NCBI RefSeq assembly: GCF_024807615.1
Contig: NZ_JANUCJ010000001.1
Location: 1,058,361-1,122,360 of the forward strand
Direction of reading: 5' to 3'
DNA length: 64,000 nucleotides
Origin: Tsukamurella ocularis
Lineage (GTDB): Bacteria; Actinomycetota; Actinomycetes; Mycobacteriales; Mycobacteriaceae
Program-made: the position numbers and the translations under genes
Part shown: piece by piece, positions 23,858-31,718 of the stretch
Layout of the letters: each line of letters opens with the position of its first letter
How positions within the stretch are numbered: position 1 is the stretch's first letter
Notes under the pieces: model-generated
Told to the model about the DNA's origin: nothing
Databases searched by the model: none
What the model saw: only the letters and a program-made list of their open reading frames with translations

Positions 23858-25618
23858 ATGATGGGATCGAAGGTGGAGCTGTTCGCGCAGATCCGGCGGG
23901 ACGCCCGGGTCGAGGGCATGAGTATCCGGGCGTTGGCTCGCAAGCATGGCGTGCACCGGAGGACGGTGCGGCAGGCGTTGTCATCGGCGGAGCCGCCGCC
24001 GCGGAAGACGCCGGAGCGGTCGTCGCCGCGGTTGGACCGGTTCAAGGCGGCGATTGATGAGATGTTGCGGTCGGATCTGGATGCTCCGCGTAAGCAGCGG
24101 CACACCGCGACGCGGATCCGGGAACGCCTGGCGATCGAGCACGATGCGGTCGAGTTGTCGTATTCGACGGTGCGGGACTACGTGCGGGTCCGGCGGGCGC
24201 AGATCGAGGTGGAGGCCGGCCGCCGGACGGAGGTGTTCATCGCCCAGGACCACGCCCCGGGCGCGGAGGCGGAGGTCGACTTCGGCGAGGTCTGGGTGAT
24301 CCTGGGCGGGGTGAAGACCAAGTGCCACATGTTCGTCTACCGGCTCTCGCACTCGGGCAAGGCCATTCACCGGGTCTATCCGACCGGCGGGCAGGAAGCG
24401 TTCCTCGAAGGGCACGTCGAGGCGTTCCGCGAGCTCGGCGGGGTCCCGACCCGGCATATCCGCTACGACAATCTCACCTCGGCGGTGGTCGCGGTCCTGC
24501 AGGGCGGAGACCGGCGGCGACAGGAGAACCCGCGGTGGACGTTGTTTCACTCGCACTACGGATTCGATCCGTTCTACTGCCAGCCCGGCATCGCCGGGGC
24601 GCACGAGAAGGGCGGCGTTGAAGGCGAGGTCGGATGGTTCCGCCGCAACCGGCTGACCCCAATGCCGCAGGTCGAGTCCCTCGATGAGCTCAACGAGCAG
24701 ATCAAAGCCTGGGAGGACCGCGACGAGGGCCGCCGGATCGACGGACGACTGCGCACCATCGGCCAGGACTACGAGCACGACCGAGCAGCGCTCGCGCCGC
24801 TGCCGGTGGAGGATTTCGACCCGGGCCTGATCCTCACACCACGGGTCGATCGGTCGGCGATGATCACCGTTCGGATGGTGAAGTATTCGGTGCCGGCGCA
24901 CCTGATCGGCCGCCGAGTCCGCGTCTCACTACAAGCCTCCCAGCTGCTGGTCTACGACGGCCGGACCCTGGTCGCGCGGCATCCACGGGTCGCCGGCCGC
25001 GGCACCGCGAAGATCGACCTCGACCACTACCTCGAGGTGCTCAAGTTCAAACCCGGTGCCCTGCCGGGATCAACGGCGTTGGCGCAGGCCCGCGCTGCCG
25101 GGGTGTTCACCGCCAGCCATGATGCGTTCTGGGCCGCCGCCCGACGAGTCAACGGCGACACCGACGGCACCAGCGAGCTGATCGACGTCCTGCTGCTGCA
25201 CCGCAGCCTGCCCGCCGCGGCGGTGATCGCCGGCATCGATGCTGCATTGCGGGTCGGGGCGGTGAGCGCCGAGGTCGTCGCCGTTGAGGCTCGCCGCGCC
25301 GAAGCCCGCCTGCTCGCGCACGCCTCGGTCGCTGCCGACCAGACAGGTGGGGCCAACGCTGGCCGTCATCTCGATCGCCATGCCGAACGACGCGAGCAAC
25401 GAGTTGTCAGCCTCACCCAACGACGGCTCGCAGACCCCGCGGCGGTGATCGCCGGCCTGCCACCCGACCGGCGACCGCTGCCCAGCGTTACGGCCTACGA
25501 CCGCCTGCTCCCGCAGCACCGGCGACGCACTGCCTCCGACGCGCTACCTGCGTCGCTGGACCCACCACCGATTGAGTCGCTGGACCCACCACCGATTGAA
25601 AGGCCCACCCGGCTATGA
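23858..25618 (+). CDS. istA: IS21-family transposase IstA
   Basis: 586 residues. An N-terminal helix-turn-helix (SIRALARKHGVHRRTVRQAL, about 22-41) is followed by the DDE integrase core with acidic residues in AEVDFGEVW (Asp141), RYDNLTSAV (Asp204) and AHEKGGVE (Glu250 or Glu255). It also has the C-terminal beta domain typical of IstA. It would cut and join the element's ends with help from the IstB ATPase. Near the C terminus a 24-bp unit is duplicated in tandem (25553-25576 and 25577-25600), so the product ends with the repeat SLDPPPIE twice. The stop overlaps the istB start (ATGA). The reading frame is intact, so the element may still be active. Confidence 0.95.
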   Translation: MMGSKVELFAQIRRDARVEGMSIRALARKHGVHRRTVRQALSSAEPPPRKTPERSSPRLDRFKAAIDEMLRSDLDAPRKQRHTATRIRERLAIEHDAVELSYSTVRDYVRVRRAQIEVEAGRRTEVFIAQDHAPGAEAEVDFGEVWVILGGVKTKCHMFVYRLSHSGKAIHRVYPTGGQEAFLEGHVEAFRELGGVPTRHIRYDNLTSAVVAVLQGGDRRRQENPRWTLFHSHYGFDPFYCQPGIAGAHEKGGVEGEVGWFRRNRLTPMPQVESLDELNEQIKAWEDRDEGRRIDGRLRTIGQDYEHDRAALAPLPVEDFDPGLILTPRVDRSAMITVRMVKYSVPAHLIGRRVRVSLQASQLLVYDGRTLVARHPRVAGRGTAKIDLDHYLEVLKFKPGALPGSTALAQARAAGVFTASHDAFWAAARRVNGDTDGTSELIDVLLLHRSLPAAAVIAGIDAALRVGAVSAEVVAVEARRAEARLLAHASVAADQTGGANAGRHLDRHAERREQRVVSLTQRRLADPAAVIAGLPPDRRPLPSVTAYDRLLPQHRRRTASDALPASLDPPPIESLDPPPIERPTRL

Positions 25619-26442
25619 CCGCAACCGCCAATAAGAACCAGACGAATGCGCTGGCCCCGTCGTTGCGCCGCCGGGGCGGCCTCACCGAAGAAGCCGCCCT
25701 CGCCGCCGTTGACCAGGCCTGCCGGCGCCTACGCCTGCCGACAGTGCGGTCGATGATCGACCAGCACCTCACCGCCGCCGCCAAGCAGCAATTGTCCTAC
25801 CAGGGGTTCCTCGCCGAACTCCTGCTCGCCGAAGTCGACGACCGGGACCGCCGCTCCACTGTTCGCCGCGTCAAAGCCGCGGGGTTCCCGCGGGAGAAGT
25901 GGCTGGCGGACTTCGACTTCGACGCCAACCCCGACATCGAACCCGCCACCATCCACCAGCTCGCCACCGGCGACTGGATCCGCCACGGACTGCCGCTCTG
26001 CCTCATCGGCGACTCCGGAACCGGCAAATCCCATCTGCTGATCGGATTGGGAACCGCTGCCGCCGAGCAAGGCTTTAGAGTCCGCTACACCCTCGCCACC
26101 AAACTAGTGAACGAGCTGGTCGAGGCCGCTGACGAGAAGCAGCTCGCGAAGACCATCAACCGCTACGGCCGCGTTGACCTGCTCATCATCGACGAGCTCG
26201 GCTACATGGAACTCGATCGCCGCGGCGCCGAACTGCTCTTCCAAGTCCTCACCGAACGCGAAGAGAAGAACAGCGTCGCGATCGCTTCCAACCAGTCCTT
26301 CTCCGGCTGGACAGACACCTTCACCGACCCACGACTCTGCGCCGCGATCGTCGACCGGCTCACCTACCGCGGCACCATCATCGAAACCGGCACTCACAGC
26401 TACCGCCTGGCTCACACCGAAGCAGCAGCTACCGCGGGCTAA
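25615..26442 (+). CDS. istB: IS21 helper ATPase IstB
   Basis: 275 residues, overlapping istA by 4 bp. This is an AAA+ ATPase of the DnaC-like branch: Walker A GDSGTGKSH (about 132-140), Walker B LLIIDELGY, sensor-1 type IASNQSFSGW and a C-terminal RLTYRGTIIETGTHSYR typical of IstB. IstB proteins load on DNA, select targets and stimulate the IstA transposase. The length is normal for the family and the reading frame is intact. Confidence 0.95.
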   Translation: MTATANKNQTNALAPSLRRRGGLTEEAALAAVDQACRRLRLPTVRSMIDQHLTAAAKQQLSYQGFLAELLLAEVDDRDRRSTVRRVKAAGFPREKWLADFDFDANPDIEPATIHQLATGDWIRHGLPLCLIGDSGTGKSHLLIGLGTAAAEQGFRVRYTLATKLVNELVEAADEKQLAKTINRYGRVDLLIIDELGYMELDRRGAELLFQVLTEREEKNSVAIASNQSFSGWTDTFTDPRLCAAIVDRLTYRGTIIETGTHSYRLAHTEAAATAG

Positions 26443-26690
26443 GCGCGGCGTTCGTCCTTGACTACCGACAGATGCCGGCGCAAGGCCCGGTTCTGGTGAG
26501 TGACATAAACCACGGTCCACCGGGTCGTCAGGTTCGGCAGTGGCTCCCCGTCTTTAATCTTCACCCGGACCGATACCTGATCACCGAGCTGATCATCACG
26601 CGCGATCACGAACTCGGCATACGCACGCACCGACTCGCGATCCCAACCAGTCGGCGCAACCACACTGCGCACCCGCGGCCGCCCATCCAC
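26439..26690 (-). CDS. Small PTGWDR-family protein carried in the IS21 3' end
   Basis: 83 residues from a GTG at 26690; a TAGAGT -10 box (26703-26698) ends exactly 7 nt before it, predicting a leaderless transcript. The gene converges with istB (4-bp overlap) and lies inside the right terminal repeat of the element. The product shares PTGWDRxxVRxYAExxIxRDD and a C-terminal TTRWxVxYVxHQ with the 66-residue protein at 47076-47276, defining a family of small proteins of unknown function. The polar, beta-alpha-like pattern suggests a soluble DNA- or protein-binding factor. It could be a passenger gene or host DNA captured by the IS. Confidence 0.65.
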   Translation of the reverse strand: MDGRPRVRSVVAPTGWDRESVRAYAEFVIARDDQLGDQVSVRVKIKDGEPLPNLTTRWTVVYVTHQNRALRRHLSVVKDERRA

Positions 26691-26826
26691 ACCCCGGACT
26701 CTAGCGGCTCAGGGCCCCACTCAGGTGGGGCCGAATGAAACCGCCCTACCGGGGCCAGATCAACTTGACATAGCCAGTTGATCTGCCCGGTGTCTGCCGG
26801 GTGATCTCAACAAGGTCGGAGGCGCC

Positions 26827-26988
26827 GTGGCGAAGAAGCGAGATCTCGAGCGCGGCGACGTCGTGCGTGTCGAGTTGAGGCTTTCGCGTGTCGTCGCGGA
26901 CCAGCTCTACCGGCTCGCGGAAAATGAGCGATCAACAGTCACAGCGGTAGGAGAACGTCTGATCAAGGCTGGCCTGGAAGCGACATGA
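26827..26988 (+). CDS. Small ribbon-helix-helix-like protein
   Basis: 53 residues from a GTG at 26827, with GGTCGGAGG as a well-placed ribosome site. The product reads MAKKRDLERGDVVRVELRLS, then VVADQLYRLAENERSTVTAVGERLIKAGLEA: a basic N terminus, one beta strand (VVRVELRLS) and two helices, which is the ribbon-helix-helix order of CopG/Arc-type DNA-binding proteins. No toxin gene follows it. It lies just outside the right end of the IS21 element. Function is unknown; an autoregulator or an orphan antitoxin is possible. Confidence 0.65.
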   Translation: MAKKRDLERGDVVRVELRLSRVVADQLYRLAENERSTVTAVGERLIKAGLEAT

Positions 26989-27194
26989 GGGGTATGCGGA
27001 GATGGCCCCGGGAACGATCGGCCAAGCCTCAGTGGGCTTCGACGGTCGGCACGTAGCGAGCACGGGCCTGTCTGGACGGTGTCAGCCTGTGCTGCGCGTA
27101 GCAAGTCGATTGATGGAACGTCCGTTGATCAGAATGGAGTGGAGGAATCTGACCAGTAACTAAACAACTATGAATGCGCCGTTGGCGCTATACG

Positions 27195-27229
27195 CCGAAG
27201 GCCCCCTGGCGGGAACCGGGGGCCTTCGG
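27195..27229. terminator. Perfect 12-bp hairpin
   Basis: CCGAAGGCCCCC (27195-27206) and its complement GGGGGCCTTCGG (27218-27229) enclose an 11-nt loop. No U-run follows on either strand, but the stability suggests a terminator between the small gene at 26827 and the recombinase operon. Confidence 0.6.
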
Positions 27230-27282
27230 AGCGGCCATTTCGACCGTACTTACTTGCTCGTATATTCCTCAGGAGGAGGACT

Positions 27283-27354
27283 GTGTCTATTTCAGCGTAC
27301 CTGCGTGTGGGTGTCAAGTGTGACGTTCGGTGTGTCGGTGAGGTGGTGGCCTGA
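27283..27354 (+). CDS. 23-residue leader peptide coupled to the recombinase gene
   Basis: An optimal AGGAGGA ribosome site lies 2-9 nt before a GTG at 27283. The frame encodes MSISAYLRVGVKCDVRCVGE and VVA, and its TGA overlaps the ATG of the next gene by one base (TGATG). The recombinase gene's own upstream sequence has only a weak TGAGGTGG, so this short frame probably delivers ribosomes to it by termination-reinitiation. It could also be the N-terminal part of a frameshift product. The peptide has two Cys and no obvious membrane segment. Confidence 0.6.
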   Translation: MSISAYLRVGVKCDVRCVGEVVA

Positions 27355-28457
27355 TGGTTCGCTACCGCAGTCAGAGCTCGGCGCAGATCTCGCCACAGCT
27401 GTCGTTGCCAATTCCAGAGTTCGAGCCTGCGAACGTAGCAGCCGTTTCAGGTTCCGTCGTTGGGCCTCGGTTGCTTGGCAGGTTCGTCGGTGATCCTCGG
27501 GAGTGGGTTCCTGCAGGTGAGGAGGAGCGGTTCGAGCGGTTGTGTCAGCGCACGACGACTGTGGGCAGACCGGAGCTGCGGGAGCCGGCGGCGTGGATAG
27601 GTGCGGCGTTGCAGTGTCAGATTCCGGGGCGCTCTGATCAGACGGATCGGAGCGCGGTGGGGCATGTGCTGAGGTTGATCGCGGGCTATCTGGAGCCGGC
27701 GTTGCCCATCGATGTGTCCGAGGTGTTCCGAAGGTCGGTGGTCGACGGGTACATCAATCACCTCGCCGCAACGGGCCGCGGGGATGGTGCCCGTCAGACA
27801 CGTGTGGTGCTGTACGCGTTGGGCCGGCTCGTGCATCCTCGGGAGTACCCGATCTCCCGCGCAGCCGACAGTCTGCCCCAGAAGCGGGCGAAGAAGCCCG
27901 CCACGGACGCGATCATCGCCGACTGGTACAGCACCGCGGCCTCCCTGCCCGGAGAGCCGGGCCGCCGCGCGTACGTCAGCCTCGACCTCGCACTTGGGGC
28001 AGGTATCCGGCAGGGTGAGTTGCTGCGCGTTCGTGGAACGTCGGTCGCAGCAACAAAGTACCAAGGTCGCGAGTACGCAGTGGTCACGCTGCCGAACCGT
28101 GCAGGCGGTGTCCGCCATGTCCCGGTCGCCGATGTCGATAGGTCTCGCCGGATCTTGCAGCGGGCCGCTGAGGTCGGCGACGGGAGCATGCTCGTACCCG
28201 GATGTGGGAACCCAGAACGCAACATGGGCAATCGTCTCAACGAGATGCTGAAGATGAGAGGACAGCGACCTATCGACATCTTGGCTGCCAGGGAACGATG
28301 GATCTTCGATCTGGCGCTGACCGTGCCTGCGTGTCTGCTGGTTCAGCTCTCGGACATCAACGACTTCGACGCGATGCGACACTACCGAAAACAGTTCCCT
28401 ACCTACGGAATCCGCGCCACAATGGTGGCGCTCGAACCCGAGGGGCGGGCGAGTTGA
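27354..28457 (+). CDS. Tyrosine-recombinase-like protein with an incomplete active site
   Basis: 367 residues. The N-terminal part (about 60-165) resembles the SAM-like DNA-binding arm of phage-type integrases, and residues about 200-350 show the catalytic fold: LDLALGAGIRQGELLRVRG carries the box I Arg, and near the end ARERWIFDLAL and MRHYRKQF match the positions of box II and of the nucleophilic Tyr. The usual box II HxxR His appears to be replaced (the aligned segment is LAARERW), so activity may be altered. It is sandwiched between a coupled leader and a DDE-type gene whose TTG start overlaps its stop codon. Role: probably site choice or strand exchange for a mobile unit. Confidence 0.75.
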   Translation: MVRYRSQSSAQISPQLSLPIPEFEPANVAAVSGSVVGPRLLGRFVGDPREWVPAGEEERFERLCQRTTTVGRPELREPAAWIGAALQCQIPGRSDQTDRSAVGHVLRLIAGYLEPALPIDVSEVFRRSVVDGYINHLAATGRGDGARQTRVVLYALGRLVHPREYPISRAADSLPQKRAKKPATDAIIADWYSTAASLPGEPGRRAYVSLDLALGAGIRQGELLRVRGTSVAATKYQGREYAVVTLPNRAGGVRHVPVADVDRSRRILQRAAEVGDGSMLVPGCGNPERNMGNRLNEMLKMRGQRPIDILAARERWIFDLALTVPACLLVQLSDINDFDAMRHYRKQFPTYGIRATMVALEPEGRAS

Positions 28458-30232
28458 TCACGAGGATCCGGCCCACGCTGACAGTGTCGAGTGACCTGTT
28501 CGACGAGGCGATCGACGTGATCAACCGCTCGGGTGCAGATGAGCGCCTTGAGAACATCTACCGGGAGTGGGCAGGCGTCGGTGGGCGCCGCGCGACCGGC
28601 ATCCGGTACTCGATCCGAGGGTTTCTCACCGCTGCTCTGCTGTGCGTGAGCCTTAAACGTCCGCCGACCATTGCGGGGATCCTTCAGATGCTCACCGACT
28701 TCACGGTCGACCAGCTGGCAACAGTTGGGATGGGTGGGCAGGACTTGTCCGTTGTGCGGACTGACTCAAGTGCGGAGTACGCGAAGTTCCACGCGTGGGT
28801 CAGTCGCCGTCTCGAACCGATTGATCCCGATCGTGATCTGCCCGCTCGCCGGATCACCAATGCTGAGAACCAGCGCATCATTGACAGCCGCCGCGAAGCT
28901 GACCGGGAGGCGTCGCAGCGATCCCGTGACTTGCTCAGCGAGGTGATCAACGACATCGTCAAGGGATCGGTATGGGAGTTAGCTCCGACCGGGTGTGTCG
29001 GCGACCTCGTCGTCGACGAATCGATCTACGACCTCGCCCGACATACCTATGGCCTAGGAGTGGCACCGGATCGCCGGCGCGGAGCGGCACCCGGAAGCCG
29101 CCCGTACGGGCGCGACCACAAGCACAATCTCGGAGCAGGCGATAGTAAGAAGGCGCTCCGTAAGAGCGGCATCGGGATCGGCCTGACCGCACTGACGAGA
29201 ATCGGCGAGCCCCATCGGCTGAACTCAGTTGCGCCCGTGATCATCGGCATCGACGTTCACGCACCGACATCCGGCGATCCCGGTGCCGTGTTGCGCGCAC
29301 TGGGACGGGCTCGTGAGAGCAACCTGACGGCGCGCAGTGCGGTCTCCCGAGCGCGGTGGCCCTATCTCACCGTCGACATGGGATACAACTCGAAAAAGGG
29401 ATTCGCCGACGCGATGATCCGCCAGCAGTACGCTTACGTCGGCCGATATCCCCAGAAGTGGGGCACCGTTCACGCGTCTGCACCGGCGAAGCTCGGCGAG
29501 CAACAGCCAGGCCCCGTGATGGTCGCGGGAGACCTGTACTGCCCAGCGGCTGTGAAGATCGCGTCGACGATAACGGTCCCACCGGCCCGTGAGCTCCTGA
29601 AAGCCAGCCCCGCAGGCTTCGCCGATCACGACCGCAGACTACAGCGGATCCTCCCGCTGCTAATGGGGCGGAACTCAAGGCCAGTGCACGGAAGCGTGCA
29701 ACGCGGTCCAAAAGACCCGGACCGCCAGGCCGCCGCCGACACGGTGAAGATCCGTGTGGTGTGTCCTGCAGCGTTCGAAAGGGTGCGGTGCCCGCTCAGG
29801 CCCGCCACCATGTCGCTGTCAGGGGACCTCCCGACGCTCGAGCCGACATGGACCCCGCAACAGTACGCATGCTGCGAAAAGGGCACGATCACAATCGGTC
29901 TGACGCCAGATCAGGTGCGCATGGGTCAGTTCGGGTACACCCCGGGTTCTTGGGAGCACATGCTCTACTACGAAGCAGCACGGTCACTGACGGAGCGACA
30001 GTTCAGCGTCCTCAAATCCAGGACCGTGACGGGCCTCGCGGACTTGACGGTCGGACCACGACGGCAGCCCATGCTCGCGATCAGTCTGGCGATGGCCGTC
30101 GCGGTCACGAACCTGGCTACGCAACGGGCGCACGAGGAACGCCGACCGCGCGGCGGATCGATCCGCCGACGACTGAAGCACCTTGAAGCAGACCTTGGCT
30201 ACCCACCGACGATGACCCCCGCTCGAACGTAA
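28454..30232 (+). CDS. DDE transposase-like protein (IS4-like signature) coupled to the recombinase
   Basis: 592 residues from a TTG at 28454 that overlaps the recombinase stop (TTGA), with GAGGGGCGGG upstream. An RNase H-like core is suggested by GDLVVDESIY (Asp188), LTVDMGYN (Asp308) and a C-terminal YYEAARSLTERQFSVLK (Glu514). The last motif nearly fits the Y-R-E-K signature of IS4-type transposases (R-x3-E-x6-K exact; Y-x3-R rather than Y-x2-R), and a long gap between Asp308 and Glu514 would hold the IS4-type beta insert. It ends with MLAISLAMAVAVTNL. No terminal inverted repeats were found around the unit. Association of such a protein with a tyrosine recombinase is unusual. Confidence 0.75.
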   Translation: MITRIRPTLTVSSDLFDEAIDVINRSGADERLENIYREWAGVGGRRATGIRYSIRGFLTAALLCVSLKRPPTIAGILQMLTDFTVDQLATVGMGGQDLSVVRTDSSAEYAKFHAWVSRRLEPIDPDRDLPARRITNAENQRIIDSRREADREASQRSRDLLSEVINDIVKGSVWELAPTGCVGDLVVDESIYDLARHTYGLGVAPDRRRGAAPGSRPYGRDHKHNLGAGDSKKALRKSGIGIGLTALTRIGEPHRLNSVAPVIIGIDVHAPTSGDPGAVLRALGRARESNLTARSAVSRARWPYLTVDMGYNSKKGFADAMIRQQYAYVGRYPQKWGTVHASAPAKLGEQQPGPVMVAGDLYCPAAVKIASTITVPPARELLKASPAGFADHDRRLQRILPLLMGRNSRPVHGSVQRGPKDPDRQAAADTVKIRVVCPAAFERVRCPLRPATMSLSGDLPTLEPTWTPQQYACCEKGTITIGLTPDQVRMGQFGYTPGSWEHMLYYEAARSLTERQFSVLKSRTVTGLADLTVGPRRQPMLAISLAMAVAVTNLATQRAHEERRPRGGSIRRRLKHLEADLGYPPTMTPART

Positions 30233-30245
30233 CCAACCACGAACC

Positions 30246-30280
30246 GTGGCCGGCCCAGCATCCTGGGCCGGCCACTTTTT
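30246..30280 (+). terminator. Strong intrinsic terminator of the recombinase operon
   Basis: A perfect 12-bp stem (GTGGCCGGCCCA at 30246-30257, complement at 30264-30275) with a 6-nt loop is followed directly by TTTTT, 13 bp after the stop codon of the DDE-like gene. Confidence 0.93.
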
Positions 30281-30296
30281 CGTATCTCAGTCCACT

Positions 30297-30500
30297 AATT
30301 TCTGTGGAGAATCGCACGTCAACCAAGCCGCTTGACAGCATCGCGGCTGAGACACGCACCAGTCACTAGCCGACAACCGGCTACATCTCGTCATCGAGCG
30401 CCAGTCCTTGAGGCACACAGCCCCAGCGCGCCCGCGCGCGATGCACGTCGCGCGCGCTGCAAATTCTGTGGAGATTCGCGGACAATTCTGTGGAGATCGC
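30297..30500. repeat. Three AATTCTGTGGAGA repeats in a gene-free stretch
   Basis: AATTTCTGTGGAGAATCGC (30297-30315), AATTCTGTGGAGATTCGC (30462-30479) and AATTCTGTGGAGATCGC (30484-30500) are near-identical direct copies; the last two are 22 bp apart, or two helix turns. A related inverted element (CGACTCCACAGAAGG) lies near 33436-33450. A GCGCGCGA-TGCACG-TCGCGCGC hairpin (30434-30455) sits beside the second copy. No gene is seen in 30281-30737. The sites could be binding or crossover sites of the recombinase operon immediately upstream. Confidence 0.65.
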
Positions 30501-30547
30501 GACCACACACGACCAGTGACCTGTGATCGCGAACCGCTCACACACGA

Positions 30548-30633
30548 GCAGTTCCACGAACTGCTGGACCCGAGGTCGCGAACTCACCAGAGCTCATGGC
30601 CTCGGGTCTTTCATATCTGAGTGATGTGACGGC
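30548..30633. repeat. Hairpin repeat, copy 1 (left flank of the TetR cassette)
   Basis: A small perfect hairpin (GCAGTTC-CAC-GAACTGC, 30548-30564) is followed by a large one (ACCCGAGG at 30568-30575 with CCTCGGGT near 30600-30607) and a conserved tail TCTGAGTGATGTGACG. The shared block CCCGAGGTCGCGAACTCA is identical in the second copy at about 33463-33550. The large hairpin with CTTTC after it could also act as a terminator for the TetR operon or the element. Confidence 0.65.
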
Positions 30634-30737
30634 ACGGTGCATGATCGCCATCTGGTTGAGACCGGTGTAGCTCGCCATGTGTGTCGCCGCACGGTGTTCT
30701 TGCCACTGTTTCCGCCTGGTCAATTCACTGTGATCGG

Positions 30738-31298
30738 TCAGCCCACCGCGCGAAGAAGAATCCGGTGGACCCGCTCGACGTCGGGCGGCACGGTTCCGAG
30801 CAGCACTGCGGTCGACAGGCCGTCAGCGGTCGCCGTCAGCGCGACGATCGCGTCGGGATCGGTCGTCACCGTCGCGGCGAGACGCTCCACGTTCTGACGC
30901 CATCGTCCGGCCACCGGGAGTAGAGCCGGTCGGCGCACGGACAGCGTGCACAGTTCGCGTTCGGCCAGCGCGCGTTCCCTACCCTCACCGGCGCATTCGA
31001 CAATGAGCTCGGCCAGCCCGCGAAGGTTGTCATCCGGCCCGTTCAGGATCGCCTCGATCCGGTCGGCGTACTCGTCAGCCACGGCGGAGAGCGCTGCCAC
31101 CAGCAGATCGTCGAGCGAAGCGAAATAGTAGACGCTCAGACCGACCGCGATCCCAGCTTCCTGAGCGACCGCGCGATGCGTCACCCCGGACGCCCCGTCG
31201 CGATAGACGACCGCGAGGGCCGCCTCGATGATCTGGGTGCGTCTTCGCTCCCCCCGGGGGCTGCGCGCCGGGCGGCCTCCCCCCTCGGTTTGGTCCAT
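30738..31298 (-). CDS. TetR-family repressor of the adjacent catabolic operon
   Basis: 186 residues from the ATG at 31298; a TATTCT -10-like box (31312-31307) lies 8 nt upstream, so the transcript may be nearly leaderless. The N-terminal domain has the TetR helix-turn-helix (IIEAALAVVYRDGASGVTHRAVAQEAGIAVGLSVYYF in pieces at about 22-58), and the C-terminal part is all-helical for ligand binding. It is the last gene downstream of the dehydrogenase, hydrolase and small-protein genes on the same strand. It is the natural candidate to bind the perfect 20-bp palindrome over the operon promoter at 33285-33304. The ligand is unknown, but is probably an intermediate of that pathway. Confidence 0.88.
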   Translation of the reverse strand: MDQTEGGGRPARSPRGERRRTQIIEAALAVVYRDGASGVTHRAVAQEAGIAVGLSVYYFASLDDLLVAALSAVADEYADRIEAILNGPDDNLRGLAELIVECAGEGRERALAERELCTLSVRRPALLPVAGRWRQNVERLAATVTTDPDAIVALTATADGLSTAVLLGTVPPDVERVHRILLRAVG

Positions 31299-31340
31299 AG
31301 CGACCTAGAATAGGCGAGCGACTCGAAGCCAACGCGGGCC

Positions 31341-31703
31341 TCACACGCCGAAGTCTTCTGCTGAGCGCACCACAGCAACTTTTCCGCCATCTCTAGGGCA
31401 GAGATTGGCGATCGTTCGCTCAGGGGCCAGGGGATACACCTCGCGCTCGTCGAGCGCGAGGCGCCGCACCGCTTCCAGGAGTACTCGGCGAGCCCCGCCA
31501 TCGAAGGACTGCACAGGCGTCAGATCGGATGCCGCCCGTGGCTCGGTGCCGCTGGACTCGACGGCCTCTCGGACTACTCGCTCAGCACCGGCGAAGCGGA
31601 TCCCGTCCTGCAACTCTATGTTGCGGACTGCGCTGGTGTCGGGTCCGAGGACCCGATTCGAGCGCACCACTGAACGCGCTGCCGGCGGGATCGGTGATTG
31701 CAT
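31341..31703 (-). CDS. Small protein of unknown function in the catabolic operon
   Basis: 120 residues starting MQSPIPPAARSVVRSNRVLG. It begins 16 bp after the hydrolase gene stop and ends 43 bp before the TetR gene, so it fits the operon. The composition is soluble and mixed, with no signal peptide or membrane segment. A frame on the opposite strand (31405-31776) is equally long, and no family is recognised here, so it is possible that neither is real or that this is a truncated enzyme. Operon position favours the minus strand. Confidence 0.45.
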   Translation of the reverse strand: MQSPIPPAARSVVRSNRVLGPDTSAVRNIELQDGIRFAGAERVVREAVESSGTEPRAASDLTPVQSFDGGARRVLLEAVRRLALDEREVYPLAPERTIANLCPRDGGKVAVVRSAEDFGV

Positions 31704-31718
31704 GAGCTGGGCGTCCGA

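Larger units (their letters stand above)
23711..26777 (+). mobile_element. IS21-family insertion sequence
   Basis: The element holds istA, istB and a small convergent passenger gene. The ends form an imperfect inverted repeat: the left end begins TGGCTATGACAGCTTGAAG and the right end, read on the other strand, begins TGGCTATGTCAAGTTGATC; both continue to GGCCCCGG. Inner repeats of the TGGCCCCACCTGA type occur near both ends (about 23801-23814 and 26715-26735), as is usual for IS21 transposase binding. No clear target-site duplication was found in the bases just outside, so the exact boundaries may be off by a few bases or the element is old. It lies in intergenic DNA beside replicon relics. 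Confidence 0.8.

Noticed and set aside
23705-26790. Target-site duplication of the IS21 element
   Set aside because: Bases outside the inverted repeats (left GGGGCT, right GTTGAT) do not match; shifting the ends by several bases gave no convincing direct repeat.
26827-26988. Antitoxin of a toxin-antitoxin pair
   Set aside because: The ribbon-helix-helix-like protein has no adjacent toxin gene in either direction, so a TA assignment is not supported.
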